The notes: a model not told the origin generated them from the sequence alone. 10,386 nt of DNA from Planctomicrobium sp. (GCA_029259835.1 JAJDEL010000354.1:1-10386), one strand, 5' to 3'. Shown: positions 1-5,814, counted from the stretch's first letter. Program-made: numbers and translations.

Positions 1-1
1 C

Positions 2-55
2 GAGTCCGAACTCGCGAACCTCAAGCAAACCTTGACCACATACGGTTTACTATAA
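2..55 (+). CDS. C-terminal tail of an unidentified upstream gene (partial)
   Basis: Reading from base 2, an open frame runs 17 codons from the window edge to a TAA at 53-55 and ends in ESELANLKQTLTTYGLL. The tail is helix-like and codon use looks normal for the window. It does not look like the usual SufB C-terminus, so I do not call it sufB even though suf genes often cluster. A second frame (from base 1) stays open to a TAG near 75, so the choice of frame is not certain. Too little is present to assign a function. Confidence 0.3.
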   Translation, partial: ESELANLKQTLTTYGLL

Positions 56-64
56 CTTTCGATA

Positions 65-85
65 GGGCAGGGTAGGCTCCCGCCC
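65..85. terminator. Hairpin between the upstream gene and sufD
   Basis: GGGCAGGG (65-72) can pair with CCCGCCC (79-85) with one bulged A and a six-base loop. It lies just after the upstream stop codon and about 65 bases before sufD, where a terminator or transcript-end structure would be expected. No T-run follows, so it is not a textbook Rho-independent terminator. Confidence 0.3.
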
Positions 86-150
86 GTCTCGAACTGACAA
101 ATTCAAAATTCCTCGGTCCAACAGCTTTCAACTGATTGAGAACGAACTCC

Positions 151-1470
151 ATGACTGCCACGATTCCAACAAGTCCAATCACTTTTGATGAAGCCGGTTT
201 CGAAAGTTTCCTCGCTTCACGCACAGAGCCAGACTGGCTTACACAGTCTCGACGTGAAGCATTCTCGCTGTATCAGGAGAAAGTGCAGGAACCTCTCGAT
301 CCGGAAGAGTACAAACGGCTCGATCTGCGAATTTTCCGTCCAGAAAAATACAACATCGCCGATTCCCCTGCCGAAGAAACGACCTTCGAAACACTCATGC
401 AGGATCGTGGTGAGTTCAGCGGAGCACTCGTTCAAGTCGACGGCAAGTGCGTCTCATCGACTCTGAGTGATGAGTTGAAAGAGAAAGGTGTTCTCTTCGG
501 AGACATTTCTGAGCTACTTGTCGAGCATCGAGAACTCCTCGAACCGTACTTTCTCAAAAAGGCCGTTTCACCCGCCGCCGACCGTTTCGCCGCTTGGCAT
601 GCCGCGTTCTGGACCGGTGGAGCCGTGCTGTATGTCCCGCGTAATGTTGAAATCGAAGCCCCACTATACAGCCTCATTGGTTTGCAACAGAACGGTGCAA
701 CCGACCTGAGTCATACGCTGATTATCCTCGAAGATGGGGCCTCGGCGACGCTGCTCGAAGAGACTTCATCCGCCACCGAAGAAACTGACGGATTGCATGT
801 CGGTGCCGTGGAATTGATTGTTGGAGATGGAGCCAGACTGCGATACGTCCAGCTTCAAAACTGGAACAAGAAAGTCCGGCACTTCGCCCATCAGGCTGGA
901 AGAGTCGGACGCGATGCAATGATCCAGTGGACCGTTGGCGCTCTCGGTGCAAAGCTGATGCACCTTCATCAGGAAGTTCATCTCGATGGACGCGGAGCCA
1001 ACGCCGAAGTCAACGGCGTCACTTTCGCGACCGACAAACAGTTGCTCTCCTACTACACTCAGCAAACGCATCATCAGCCGGACACCGATTCCAACTTGCT
1101 CTACAAACAAGTCTGCCGCGACAAATCTCGTTGCGTCTGGCGTGGGATGATCAAGGTCGACAAGATCGCCCAGAAAACTGATGGCTACCAGCGTAACGAC
1201 GCCCTGATGCTCAGCCCGGACGCCCGCGCCGATGCAATCCCCGGTCTCGAAATCGAAGCCGACGACGTCCGCTGCACCCACGGAGCCACTGCCGGACAAG
1301 TCGACGAAGAGCAAGTCTTCTACGCGATGTGCCGCGGCCTTTCCCGGTACGAAGCCATGCACGTCATCGTCGAAGGCTTCTTCGCCCAAATCTACGACCG
1401 CATCCCCATTGAGCTCGTCAGAGAAACATTAAGCCAAGCTGTTGAGCGTAAGCTGGGAATCGGGGATTGA
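151..1470 (+). CDS. sufD: Fe-S cluster assembly protein SufD
   Basis: SufD is the cytosolic partner of SufB and SufC in the SufBCD scaffold that builds Fe-S clusters. The product is 439 aa, close to the usual SufD length. The N-terminal third is helical, the middle (about 150-350) has the short repeating hydrophobic strands of the SufB/SufD beta-helix, and the C-terminus carries the family signature: LEIEADDVRCTHGATAGQ, then DEEQVFYAMCRGLSR and a GFFAQIYDRIP tail. His377 in CTHGAT corresponds to the E. coli SufD histidine (His360) implicated in cluster assembly at the SufB-SufD interface. I chose the ATG at 151; an in-frame TTG at 136 would add five residues and no strong ribosome site decides between them. 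sufB and sufC are not in the window. The large minus-strand open frame inside the gene is a shadow. Confidence 0.96.
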   Translation: MTATIPTSPITFDEAGFESFLASRTEPDWLTQSRREAFSLYQEKVQEPLDPEEYKRLDLRIFRPEKYNIADSPAEETTFETLMQDRGEFSGALVQVDGKCVSSTLSDELKEKGVLFGDISELLVEHRELLEPYFLKKAVSPAADRFAAWHAAFWTGGAVLYVPRNVEIEAPLYSLIGLQQNGATDLSHTLIILEDGASATLLEETSSATEETDGLHVGAVELIVGDGARLRYVQLQNWNKKVRHFAHQAGRVGRDAMIQWTVGALGAKLMHLHQEVHLDGRGANAEVNGVTFATDKQLLSYYTQQTHHQPDTDSNLLYKQVCRDKSRCVWRGMIKVDKIAQKTDGYQRNDALMLSPDARADAIPGLEIEADDVRCTHGATAGQVDEEQVFYAMCRGLSRYEAMHVIVEGFFAQIYDRIPIELVRETLSQAVERKLGIGD

Positions 1471-1599
1471 GGAGAGTTTTGAGGGCAGAGTCCTTGATTC
1501 CAGGAGCGTGACCTGCGGGGAATCGCCAATTCATGAGTGTTTGGGAGTTTCTGACAGAGGTGCTTGTTGATGGATAGTGATAGCTTTCCTACCTCAATT

Positions 1600-1627
1600 C
1601 CAGTTGCCAGTTGCCAGTTGCCAGGTG
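1600..1627. repeat. Heptanucleotide tandem repeat, four units
   Basis: CCAGTTG occurs three times in perfect tandem (1600-1606, 1607-1613, 1614-1620), followed by a fourth copy with one change, CCAGGTG (1621-1627). It lies in the gene-free spacer after sufD. Repeats of this kind change length by replication slippage. No coding role is visible. Confidence 0.9.
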
Positions 1628-1633
1628 TAAACA

Positions 1634-1748
1634 ATTCTGCCTTTCCCGTGACATATCCTTGAATGAGCCAGCTTAGACCGAATCGAGCGTGATCAGTACA
1701 TTGATTCTGCCTTTGTCGTCAATTACTCTTGAATCACACTACATAGAC
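1634..1748. repeat. 45-bp imperfect direct repeat, period 70
   Basis: Positions 1634-1678 and 1704-1748 align without gaps at 32 of 45 positions. Both begin ATTCTGCCTTT, share TTGAAT in the middle and end TAGAC. The pair sits between sufD and the first gene cassette, ending about 25 bases before the attI-like junction. It could be a duplicated regulatory or integrase-binding segment, or a relic of an older insertion; the sequence does not decide. The rest of 1471-1772 holds no gene I can support. Confidence 0.7.
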
Positions 1749-1754
1749 AGAAGA

Positions 1755-1779
1755 GTTCTGCATAAAAACAAGTTATGCC
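1755..1779 (+). other. attI-like left junction of the cassette array
   Basis: The first cassette begins at G|TTATGCC (G at 1772). The bases before it, AAAAACAA at 1764-1771, followed by GTTATGCC, resemble the recombination end of class 1 attI (AAAACAAAGTTA). No inverted-repeat attC body lies upstream, unlike the four downstream sites, so this is better read as a primary (attI-type) site or the relic of one. The extent given is approximate. In a complete integron intI would be encoded just to the left on the minus strand, but that space is only about 300 bases and is followed by sufD. Calling it attI is an inference. Confidence 0.45.
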
Positions 1780-1793
1780 GCAAGGGGTCGCCT

Positions 1794-2036
1794 ATGAATC
1801 AATACGAGCACTGCCTGATTGCGATGAAACGCCTTCTCGATGCGGTGGGCGAATCTCACTGGGCGAAATGGATTGACACCGACATCAAAGTATGGCGTGC
1901 CAATTGTGACGTTTCACACCATCTCTCCGCATATGGCGGCATGGGATCGTTCAATGACATCTGGATTTGTCGGGCCAATCAGCACACGCTCACCGAGGCG
2001 CAAGAACCGTGGGCGAATACTCTATTGAGTGGCTAA
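1794..2036 (+). CDS. DUF6966-like protein, N-terminal part (cassette 1, frameshifted)
   Basis: The 80-aa product starts MNQYEHCLIAMKRLLDAVGE and contains the motif HHLSAYGGMGSFNDIWI, which I associate with the small DUF6966 family; function unknown. The ATG at 1794 is preceded by AAGGGG about ten bases upstream and lies 21 bases after the cassette junction. In-frame codons upstream back to 1689 cross the junction and are unlikely to be translated. The frame stops at 2034-2036 just after EPWANTL, where relatives would be expected to continue with a segment like the EWLKSL found in the next frame. Going from CTA (ending at 2024) to ATT (starting at 2024) is a -1 shift, so one base appears to be missing and this is probably the front half of a single broken gene. 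Family name is from memory. Confidence 0.65.
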   Translation: MNQYEHCLIAMKRLLDAVGESHWAKWIDTDIKVWRANCDVSHHLSAYGGMGSFNDIWICRANQHTLTEAQEPWANTLLSG

Positions 2037-2551
2037 AATCACTCTGCCATTTTCTTGCGCAGCAACCTCAAGATACCTTCGACGCAAGCATGCTCGCAAA
2101 TAGGATCGGCAGGCATGATTCTGCACTTGCGGCCTTTGTCGGGGGCGAAAACGCACCATCGTCAATGCGCGGCTATGCCACTGATGATCGCAAACTTCAT
2201 GGTTGGCGATGCTTGCAATGTGGTCACAGCGAAGCGTCGAGTAGAGACATAGAGAACCTAATTGCACAAGATGTTGTCCCGAAACTGATTTTTCAATCCT
2301 GCCAACGTTGCACCTTGGACAAGCTCGTTGATCAATCGCTTGCGTTTGATATTCCCGATCTCGACACTATGCGACAGTCTTTGGCCACCGAAGTAACAGG
2401 ATGCGGCATAGCCTTGGTTGATCGCGATGGCTGGATGCGTCCTTGTCCCAACTGCGGAAACAACGATACTGCTGTTTATCGGTGGCGATTGGTGGTCAGT
2501 GATGAGTTGGGTTTTGAGCCTGCGGACGACAACTTGCCGATGCATAGATAG
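1967..2551 (+). CDS. Downstream part of the cassette 1 gene, with zinc-ribbon cysteines (frameshifted)
   Basis: This frame overlaps the end of the previous one and runs to a TAG at 2549-2551, two bases before attC1. Residues before EWLKSLCHFLAQQP are probably not genuine; from there the sequence continues the cassette gene: a helix, then AFVGGENAPSSMRGYA, then cysteine pairs WRCLQCGH, SCQRC and PCPNCGNND, and an ending YRWRL...DDNLP. The cysteine pairs suggest one or two zinc ribbons. No convincing ribosome site precedes the ATG at 1967. Possible readings are a recent pseudogene, a sequencing error in one base near 2020-2026, or a separate gene starting at an internal ATG (for example at MLANRIG or MRGYAT). 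No catalytic motif is seen. Confidence 0.55.
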   Translation: MSGQSAHAHRGARTVGEYSIEWLKSLCHFLAQQPQDTFDASMLANRIGRHDSALAAFVGGENAPSSMRGYATDDRKLHGWRCLQCGHSEASSRDIENLIAQDVVPKLIFQSCQRCTLDKLVDQSLAFDIPDLDTMRQSLATEVTGCGIALVDRDGWMRPCPNCGNNDTAVYRWRLVVSDELGFEPADDNLPMHR

Positions 2552-2552
2552 C

Positions 2553-2643
2553 GGCATAACAATCCAATGCACCGGAGTCGCGAAGTCCGGCGTATTCAAA
2601 TGGACAATCACTCGTTGCGACCCGGTGATTTTAGACGTTATCC
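2553..2643 (+). repeat. attC site 1
   Basis: R'' is GGCATAAC (2553-2560) and R' is GTTATCC (2637-2643), with the recombination point after G2637. The inner arms are an imperfect inverted repeat: TGCACCGGAGTCGC near the left and GCGACCCGGTGA near the right. About 90 bp, and close to attC2 and attC4 in sequence (TAACAA, ATGCACCGGA, CGGTGAT shared). R'' pairs with the start of cassette 1 at 1772-1779. Confidence 0.88.
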
Positions 2644-2658
2644 AACTTGAGTGAGCGG

Positions 2659-3192
2659 ATGCCCATGCTTTCAAAAAAACGAACTCAAGAGATTATCAAC
2701 CTTGCCATCCCCGGAGTGCCACCTGAAACTCCGGAGCACCTTTGGAATGACGACGCTGCAATGGAACCGTATATTCGTGCGGCAGATCGCAGACGGAAGA
2801 GATGGTTACAATCTTGCTCAAAACCTCGCGAGTTACAGTTGTTTGCTGAGAATTGGCATTGGGACGGCGGTGGCGGCAAACCTCTTCAGATATTGATCGC
2901 AAATCCACATTGCGATGCCGGCACAATGATGTACCTTTTCTGGCTCGGGAGTGCAGAGGACTACTACTTCCAGTTCAAAACAATTAAGCAGGTCCGTTCG
3001 GAGTTTGATCGAGAAATTTATCGACTCCTTCGACGGGTCGAGCGGAATATTGTCAACTCGGACTACCCGTCCGCAAACATCTATTTTGATCCGGCTCCAT
3101 ATATCTCAATGCTTGAACGACGAGATGAATTTGCTCGTTCAATACCAAACAGAATGTATGAACCGATTGGCAAGAAACCAAGGCACAAGTAG
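2659..3192 (+). CDS. DUF4274-like protein (cassette 2)
   Basis: The product is about 177 aa. Residues in the middle read LQLFAENWHWDGGGGKPLQI and then IANPHCDAGTMMYLFWLG, the pattern I associate with DUF4274: an aromatic-rich helix, then a Cys-Asp-Gly/Ala-Thr motif followed by an aromatic strand. The function of that family is not known; small cassette proteins of this sort are often single-domain and soluble, and no signal peptide or membrane segment is present. The start is uncertain: TTG at 2647, ATG at 2659 and ATG at 2665 are all in frame and all lie 9-27 bases after the cassette junction at 2637, leaving almost no leader and no clear ribosome site. The stop (3190-3192) lies 25 bases before attC2. 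Confidence 0.75.
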   Translation: MPMLSKKRTQEIINLAIPGVPPETPEHLWNDDAAMEPYIRAADRRRKRWLQSCSKPRELQLFAENWHWDGGGGKPLQILIANPHCDAGTMMYLFWLGSAEDYYFQFKTIKQVRSEFDREIYRLLRRVERNIVNSDYPSANIYFDPAPYISMLERRDEFARSIPNRMYEPIGKKPRHK

Positions 3193-3217
3193 ACCTGTTG
3201 ACTGATTCAAAGTCGTC

Positions 3218-3309
3218 GGATAACAAGCAAATGCACCGGAACGCGGATGTCCGGTCAATTTCCAAATGAGAATCAACTGGTCCGCGTCCGGTGATTTTGA
3301 CGTTATGCC
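3218..3309 (+). repeat. attC site 2
   Basis: R'' GGATAAC (3218-3224) pairs with the opening GTTATCC of its own cassette (2637-2643). R' is GTTATGCC (3302-3309), cut after G3302. Inner arms TGCACCGGAACGCGGA and TCCGCGTCCGGTGA give the strongest stem of the four, with a small internal offset at the base. A TGAGAATC element in the loop side is shared with attC4. Confidence 0.9.
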
Positions 3310-3643
3310 TGTCATTACTTCTCTGCGTGATTGAAGGATGGGGCTTGTTTTCTTTTGATCTGTGGTCATCTGTTAGATCCGTGTTCTTGTCTTTCATTTC
3401 CTCGCTGCGGTTGGTTGGGTTTTCTCAGTGTCCTCCGTGACTCCGTGGTTCAATTCTTTCTTTGACTCGGTCGTTATTGCTGGTTAGTTCCCAGAGTTCA
3501 GTGGGCAATGTTTTCGCTTGTTGATCAATTGCAAAGTTCAGCCTTCACTTGGCATAATAAATCGCTTAGCCTGAAACCGACTCACCGAGCGGTTTTCCTA
3601 CTTTGTTCGCTAACCTACGGCTCGGTTCAGGTTAGCTGGATCG
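3303..3643 (+). mobile_element. Gene cassette 3 without a recognisable gene
   Basis: This 341-bp cassette runs from the attC2 cut to the attC3 cut. No open frame with a plausible start and stop lies inside it; frames that look open cross one of its boundaries. It contains phrases rich in CCGTG and CTGTGG (about 3356-3386 and 3425-3452), such as GTCCTCCGTGACTCCGTGG, a low-complexity style seen between genes in many environmental bacteria. It may be a non-coding or promoter-bearing cassette, or one whose gene has decayed. A TTGACT at about 3463 could be part of a promoter, but I see no good partner box. Confidence 0.6.
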
Positions 3644-3649
3644 TTAGCC
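3551..3649 (+). repeat. attC site 3, divergent type
   Basis: R'' is GGCATAAT (3551-3558), one base off the GGCATAAC expected from its cassette start (3302-3309), with the final C of the conserved AAC changed to T. R' is GTTAGCC (3643-3649). The inner arms GCTTAGCCTGAAACCGA and CTCGGTTCAGGTTAGC form an imperfect stem with a sequence unrelated to the other three sites, and the site is longer (99 bp). The cassette was therefore probably acquired from a different source. Confidence 0.72.
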
Positions 3650-3691
3650 TGTCAAAGCCATCGAACCAAACCCGTAAGGATTTAAAGGAAT

Positions 3692-4219
3692 GTGATCACC
3701 AAGCGACGATTACGTGGATGCATCCTCATCGCAAGCATTCTGGTCTTTGGAAGGAGCGTATTCACTCCCTGTTACTACACCCACATTTATCACGGCCAAA
3801 GTCCCATTCTTGATCCCACGTTCGGAATCGAGGCTCTCCTCTTCGGATGGGTTGAAATATTCGACTCCGGATACTCGGCTTGGCTTGCGAATCCATTGTG
3901 GCTGATTTCCTGCATCCTCCTTCTAGCGAGATCCAAGATGTACTGTCGACTCGTCGCGGTTCTTGCACTCGCCGTGTCGCTTTCGTTCCTGCTCTATGAC
4001 GTCGTACTTGTGAACGAAGCTGGGAGCAAATCAGAAATCATACGATACGGAATCGGATACTGGCTTTGGGTCGCCAGTTTTGTTTTGCTATGTGCCGCGA
4101 CTGCGATAGGGACCAACGACGCTCCACGTAACTTTGCAGGCGAAGAACCTTTGACGAATAATGCAAGGATGAGATATTTTTTTCCAATACGTCGCAGGGC
4201 ATCGGGAAGCACAGGCTAA
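3692..4219 (+). CDS. Small integral membrane protein (cassette 4)
   Basis: The product is 175 aa with a positively charged start (MITKRRLRG) and four probable membrane helices at about 9-24, 62-79, 85-104 and 118-138, plus a weaker hydrophobic stretch around 45-55. Between helices 1 and 2 a loop carries PILDPTFGIEALLFGW, and LVNEAGSKSEIIRYGIGYWL precedes the last helix; these resemble a group of uncharacterised multi-helix membrane proteins, function unknown. The start is GTG at 3692, with AGGA 13 bases upstream and a second AAGGA too close to serve. The TAA stop (4217-4219) lies inside the R'' box of attC4, a typical economy of cassette genes. The cytoplasmic or periplasmic tail (about 142-175) is basic at its end. 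Confidence 0.72.
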   Translation: MITKRRLRGCILIASILVFGRSVFTPCYYTHIYHGQSPILDPTFGIEALLFGWVEIFDSGYSAWLANPLWLISCILLLARSKMYCRLVAVLALAVSLSFLLYDVVLVNEAGSKSEIIRYGIGYWLWVASFVLLCAATAIGTNDAPRNFAGEEPLTNNARMRYFFPIRRRASGSTG

Positions 4220-4304
4220 CAATCGCATGCACCGGAATGCAGTTGCTCGCCGAATTTGCAATTGAGAATCTCGCGTCCGCATCCGGTGATGCAGCCGTTA
4301 GGCC
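4214..4304 (+). repeat. attC site 4, right end of the array
   Basis: R'' GGCTAAC (4214-4220) pairs with its cassette start GTTAGCC (3643-3649); R' is GTTAGGCC (4297-4304), cut after G4297. Inner arms ATGCACCGGAATGC and GCATCCGGTGATGC form the stem, and the loop side shares TTGAGAATC with attC2. No intact attC with the matching R'' (GGCCTAAC) follows, so this appears to be the last site of the array. Confidence 0.88.
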
Positions 4305-4384
4305 GCCGGACCCAATAGATTCCCTGTGTGGGGTAGCACCAAACACCTACCGCTACCATGGACTGAGGCAAAGATGCAATCGCA

Positions 4385-4448
4385 GGTCACCCAATTTGGG
4401 TGGCCTCGAAAGATTTTCTTTCGGGGCGGCACAGCCGTATGAGGCTGT
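4385..4448. other. Three consecutive hairpins in the array's right flank
   Basis: Hairpin 1: GGTCACCCAA (4385-4394) with TTGGGTGGCC (4396-4405), one wobble pair. Hairpin 2: CGAAAGA (4407-4413) with TCTTTCG (4417-4423). Hairpin 3: ACAGCC (4431-4436) with GGCTGT (4443-4448). Linkers are one and seven bases. The cluster lies between the cassette array and the 3' end of the minus-strand K+ channel gene, so it could end transcripts from either side, or be a structured RNA. No T-run follows on either strand. The rest of 4305-4538 shows no gene. Confidence 0.5.
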
Positions 4449-4538
4449 AGCTAACACATCATTCTTCTTGTAGCCTCTCACCGACTTTGGTTGCCTGTGA
4501 AATCAACGCGTGTCGTCACCGCCCGATTACGCTAGGCG

Positions 4539-5570
4539 TCAATCCCTGGCTCCGCAGTGTTCACACTGATGGTTCACAACTTCCTCGCCTCGTTTGAAAT
4601 TTCCTTCTCCGACACCAAGCGGGAGTGAGAGTAGAGCGTCCACTCCTTGGAGATCTGTTGCTGCTGGTTCGGAAGGGGGACTGTGAGGAGCGGGACGACT
4701 GTTTGTCGGCAAGCGAGAAGCCTCGGTTCGGATTTTCTCTGATTTCGCTCCGAATGTATCTTGTTCCATATCCTGCCGAGCTTTTGTCAGGGCGGCGGCG
4801 ATGAGTCCAGATGGAACTGAAACGACTCCCAGACCTATCATCAATACCCCGAACGTGAAGAACCTTCCGCCTGATGTGATCGGATAGGTATCTCCGTATC
4901 CGACCGAAGTGAGCGTCACGACTGCCCACCACAGGCTATGGAACACAGACGAAAATATCACTGGCTGTGCATCGTGTTCAAAGTGGTAAATCCCTGCCGC
5001 GGAAAGGAACAGTACGATCCCGGTCGCTGCCAGGAAGATGACGATCTCTTCTTTGGAAATCAGCAGCGCTCGATGATATCTTTGGATCGCTTGAGAGTAC
5101 CGCGCGAACTTCATCACGCGAAACAGTCTCAACAGCCGGAACGCGCGAATCGAGCGACCATCAAAACCGAGCAGCAAAAAGAACGGTAGAATCGCCAGTA
5201 GATCAATGATCCCAAAGAAGCTCGTCGCAAATTTTCTTTTATTCTCAGCAAGAAACAGCCGTAGCAAATACTCACCAGTAAAGACTGCGACCGATAGGAA
5301 TTCAAACAGGTTCAAAGCGAACTGAAAGCCCGGGGAGAGATTCGGCAGCGTTTCGACCGCAAATGTGATCATCGACAAAACGATCAACGCCTGAATAAAG
5401 AGATCGAAACTCTTTCCGACTTTCGAGTCAGAGTTATCAATCATCGCCTTGAGAGTTTTCATACCAGCACGTTCAAGTTCTGAGGGGATTAGAAGAGCCA
5501 GTGCGATAGAGATACTTTCAACGACTTCAGCAGAAGCTCGCTGCAACTCTGCCTCGGAAGTCGCTGGCAT
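4539..5570 (-). CDS. Voltage-gated potassium channel, six-helix type
   Basis: The 343-aa inner-membrane protein is an ion-transport-family subunit expected to form a tetrameric K+ channel. S1 is about residues 56-75 and S2 about 86-107; S3 is FFGIIDLLAILPFFLLLG. S4 shows the classic positive charge every third residue: R139, R142, R145, R148, R151, K154, R157. S5 is around 175-196, the pore helix is SLWWAVVTLTSVGYGD with the K+ selectivity filter TSVGYGD at 221-227, and S6 is about 236-262. A proline-rich stretch follows, and the chain ends in HQCEHCGARD, a lone CxxC pair. I chose the ATG at 5570, with GGGG just upstream; a TTG at 5579 would add three residues, and an ATG at 5462 is possible. 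An N-terminal extension of about 50 residues precedes S1. The gene is transcribed toward the cassette array and away from the secreted-protein gene. Confidence 0.92.
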   Translation of the reverse strand: MPATSEAELQRASAEVVESISIALALLIPSELERAGMKTLKAMIDNSDSKVGKSFDLFIQALIVLSMITFAVETLPNLSPGFQFALNLFEFLSVAVFTGEYLLRLFLAENKRKFATSFFGIIDLLAILPFFLLLGFDGRSIRAFRLLRLFRVMKFARYSQAIQRYHRALLISKEEIVIFLAATGIVLFLSAAGIYHFEHDAQPVIFSSVFHSLWWAVVTLTSVGYGDTYPITSGGRFFTFGVLMIGLGVVSVPSGLIAAALTKARQDMEQDTFGAKSEKIRTEASRLPTNSRPAPHSPPSEPAATDLQGVDALLSLPLGVGEGNFKRGEEVVNHQCEHCGARD

Positions 5571-5814
5571 GTTCCCCAAAAGCCCCGAATCGGTAGAACA
5601 AGCAAAGCAAAGCGGTCATATCACTCAAATGTGAAGGGACTCAACGTGGCCTCAGCAGAAGAATTTCCGGTTGTCCGATGATGCGAACATGAATAGAAAG
5701 GGTTTCGCTCAATGGCATCCGAAGCTCAAGAAACTTTCGGATGTCTGGTTGCGAGACGGTACACAAGATAGACTAAGAGTGATTGTTCCATCTCATACCA
5801 TTGGGAGTTTACTC

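Larger units (their letters stand above)
1773..4303 (+). mobile_element. Integron gene-cassette array lacking integrase (four cassettes)
   Basis: Four cassettes lie head to tail: 1773-2637, 2638-3302, 3303-3643 and 3644-4297. Each ends in an attC site whose 3' box is G|TTRRRY-like, and all recognisable genes inside run on the plus strand. The key support is that each cassette's opening bases are the reverse complement of the R'' box of its own attC: GTTATGCC with GGCATAAC, GTTATCC with GGATAAC, GTTATGCC with GGCATAAT, and GTTAGCC with GGCTAAC. That is what excision and insertion at the GTT junction would leave. No integrase gene is visible on either strand of the window, so the array matches the class called CALIN, perhaps served by an integrase elsewhere in the genome. 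Confidence 0.85.

Noticed and set aside
766..1389. A 207-codon minus-strand open frame inside sufD
   Set aside because: It lies wholly antisense to a well-supported sufD and shows no recognisable motif; high third-position GC of sufD explains it.
1471..1772. A search for an integron integrase or its remnant next to the array
   Set aside because: No frame on either strand shows tyrosine-recombinase motifs in this spacer, and none was seen elsewhere in the window.
3053..3397. Minus-strand open frames across attC2
   Set aside because: They cross the cassette boundary at 3302 and run antisense to the DUF4274-like gene, so they cannot be a unit of either cassette.
3508..3813. Plus-strand 101-codon open frame across attC3
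   Set aside because: It spans the attC3 recombination point and overlaps the start of the membrane-protein gene in another frame; no homology-like features.
4431..4448. GCCGTATGAGG resembling part of group II intron domain V
   Set aside because: The complementary second half (ACGTACGG-like) and the catalytic triad context are absent, and no intron-encoded protein is nearby.
4449..4537. A possible fifth attC: AGCTAAC at 4449-4455 and GCTAGGC at 4531-4537, 89 bp apart as in the other sites
   Set aside because: The right box lacks the essential GTT, the left box does not match the GGCCTAAC predicted from the cassette start at 4297-4304, and the inner arms do not pair. At best it is a decayed site.
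5671..5814. N-terminal extension of the secreted protein from a TTG
   Set aside because: The export signal begins exactly at the ATG at 5815, which has a good ribosome site; the upstream residues would bury the signal.
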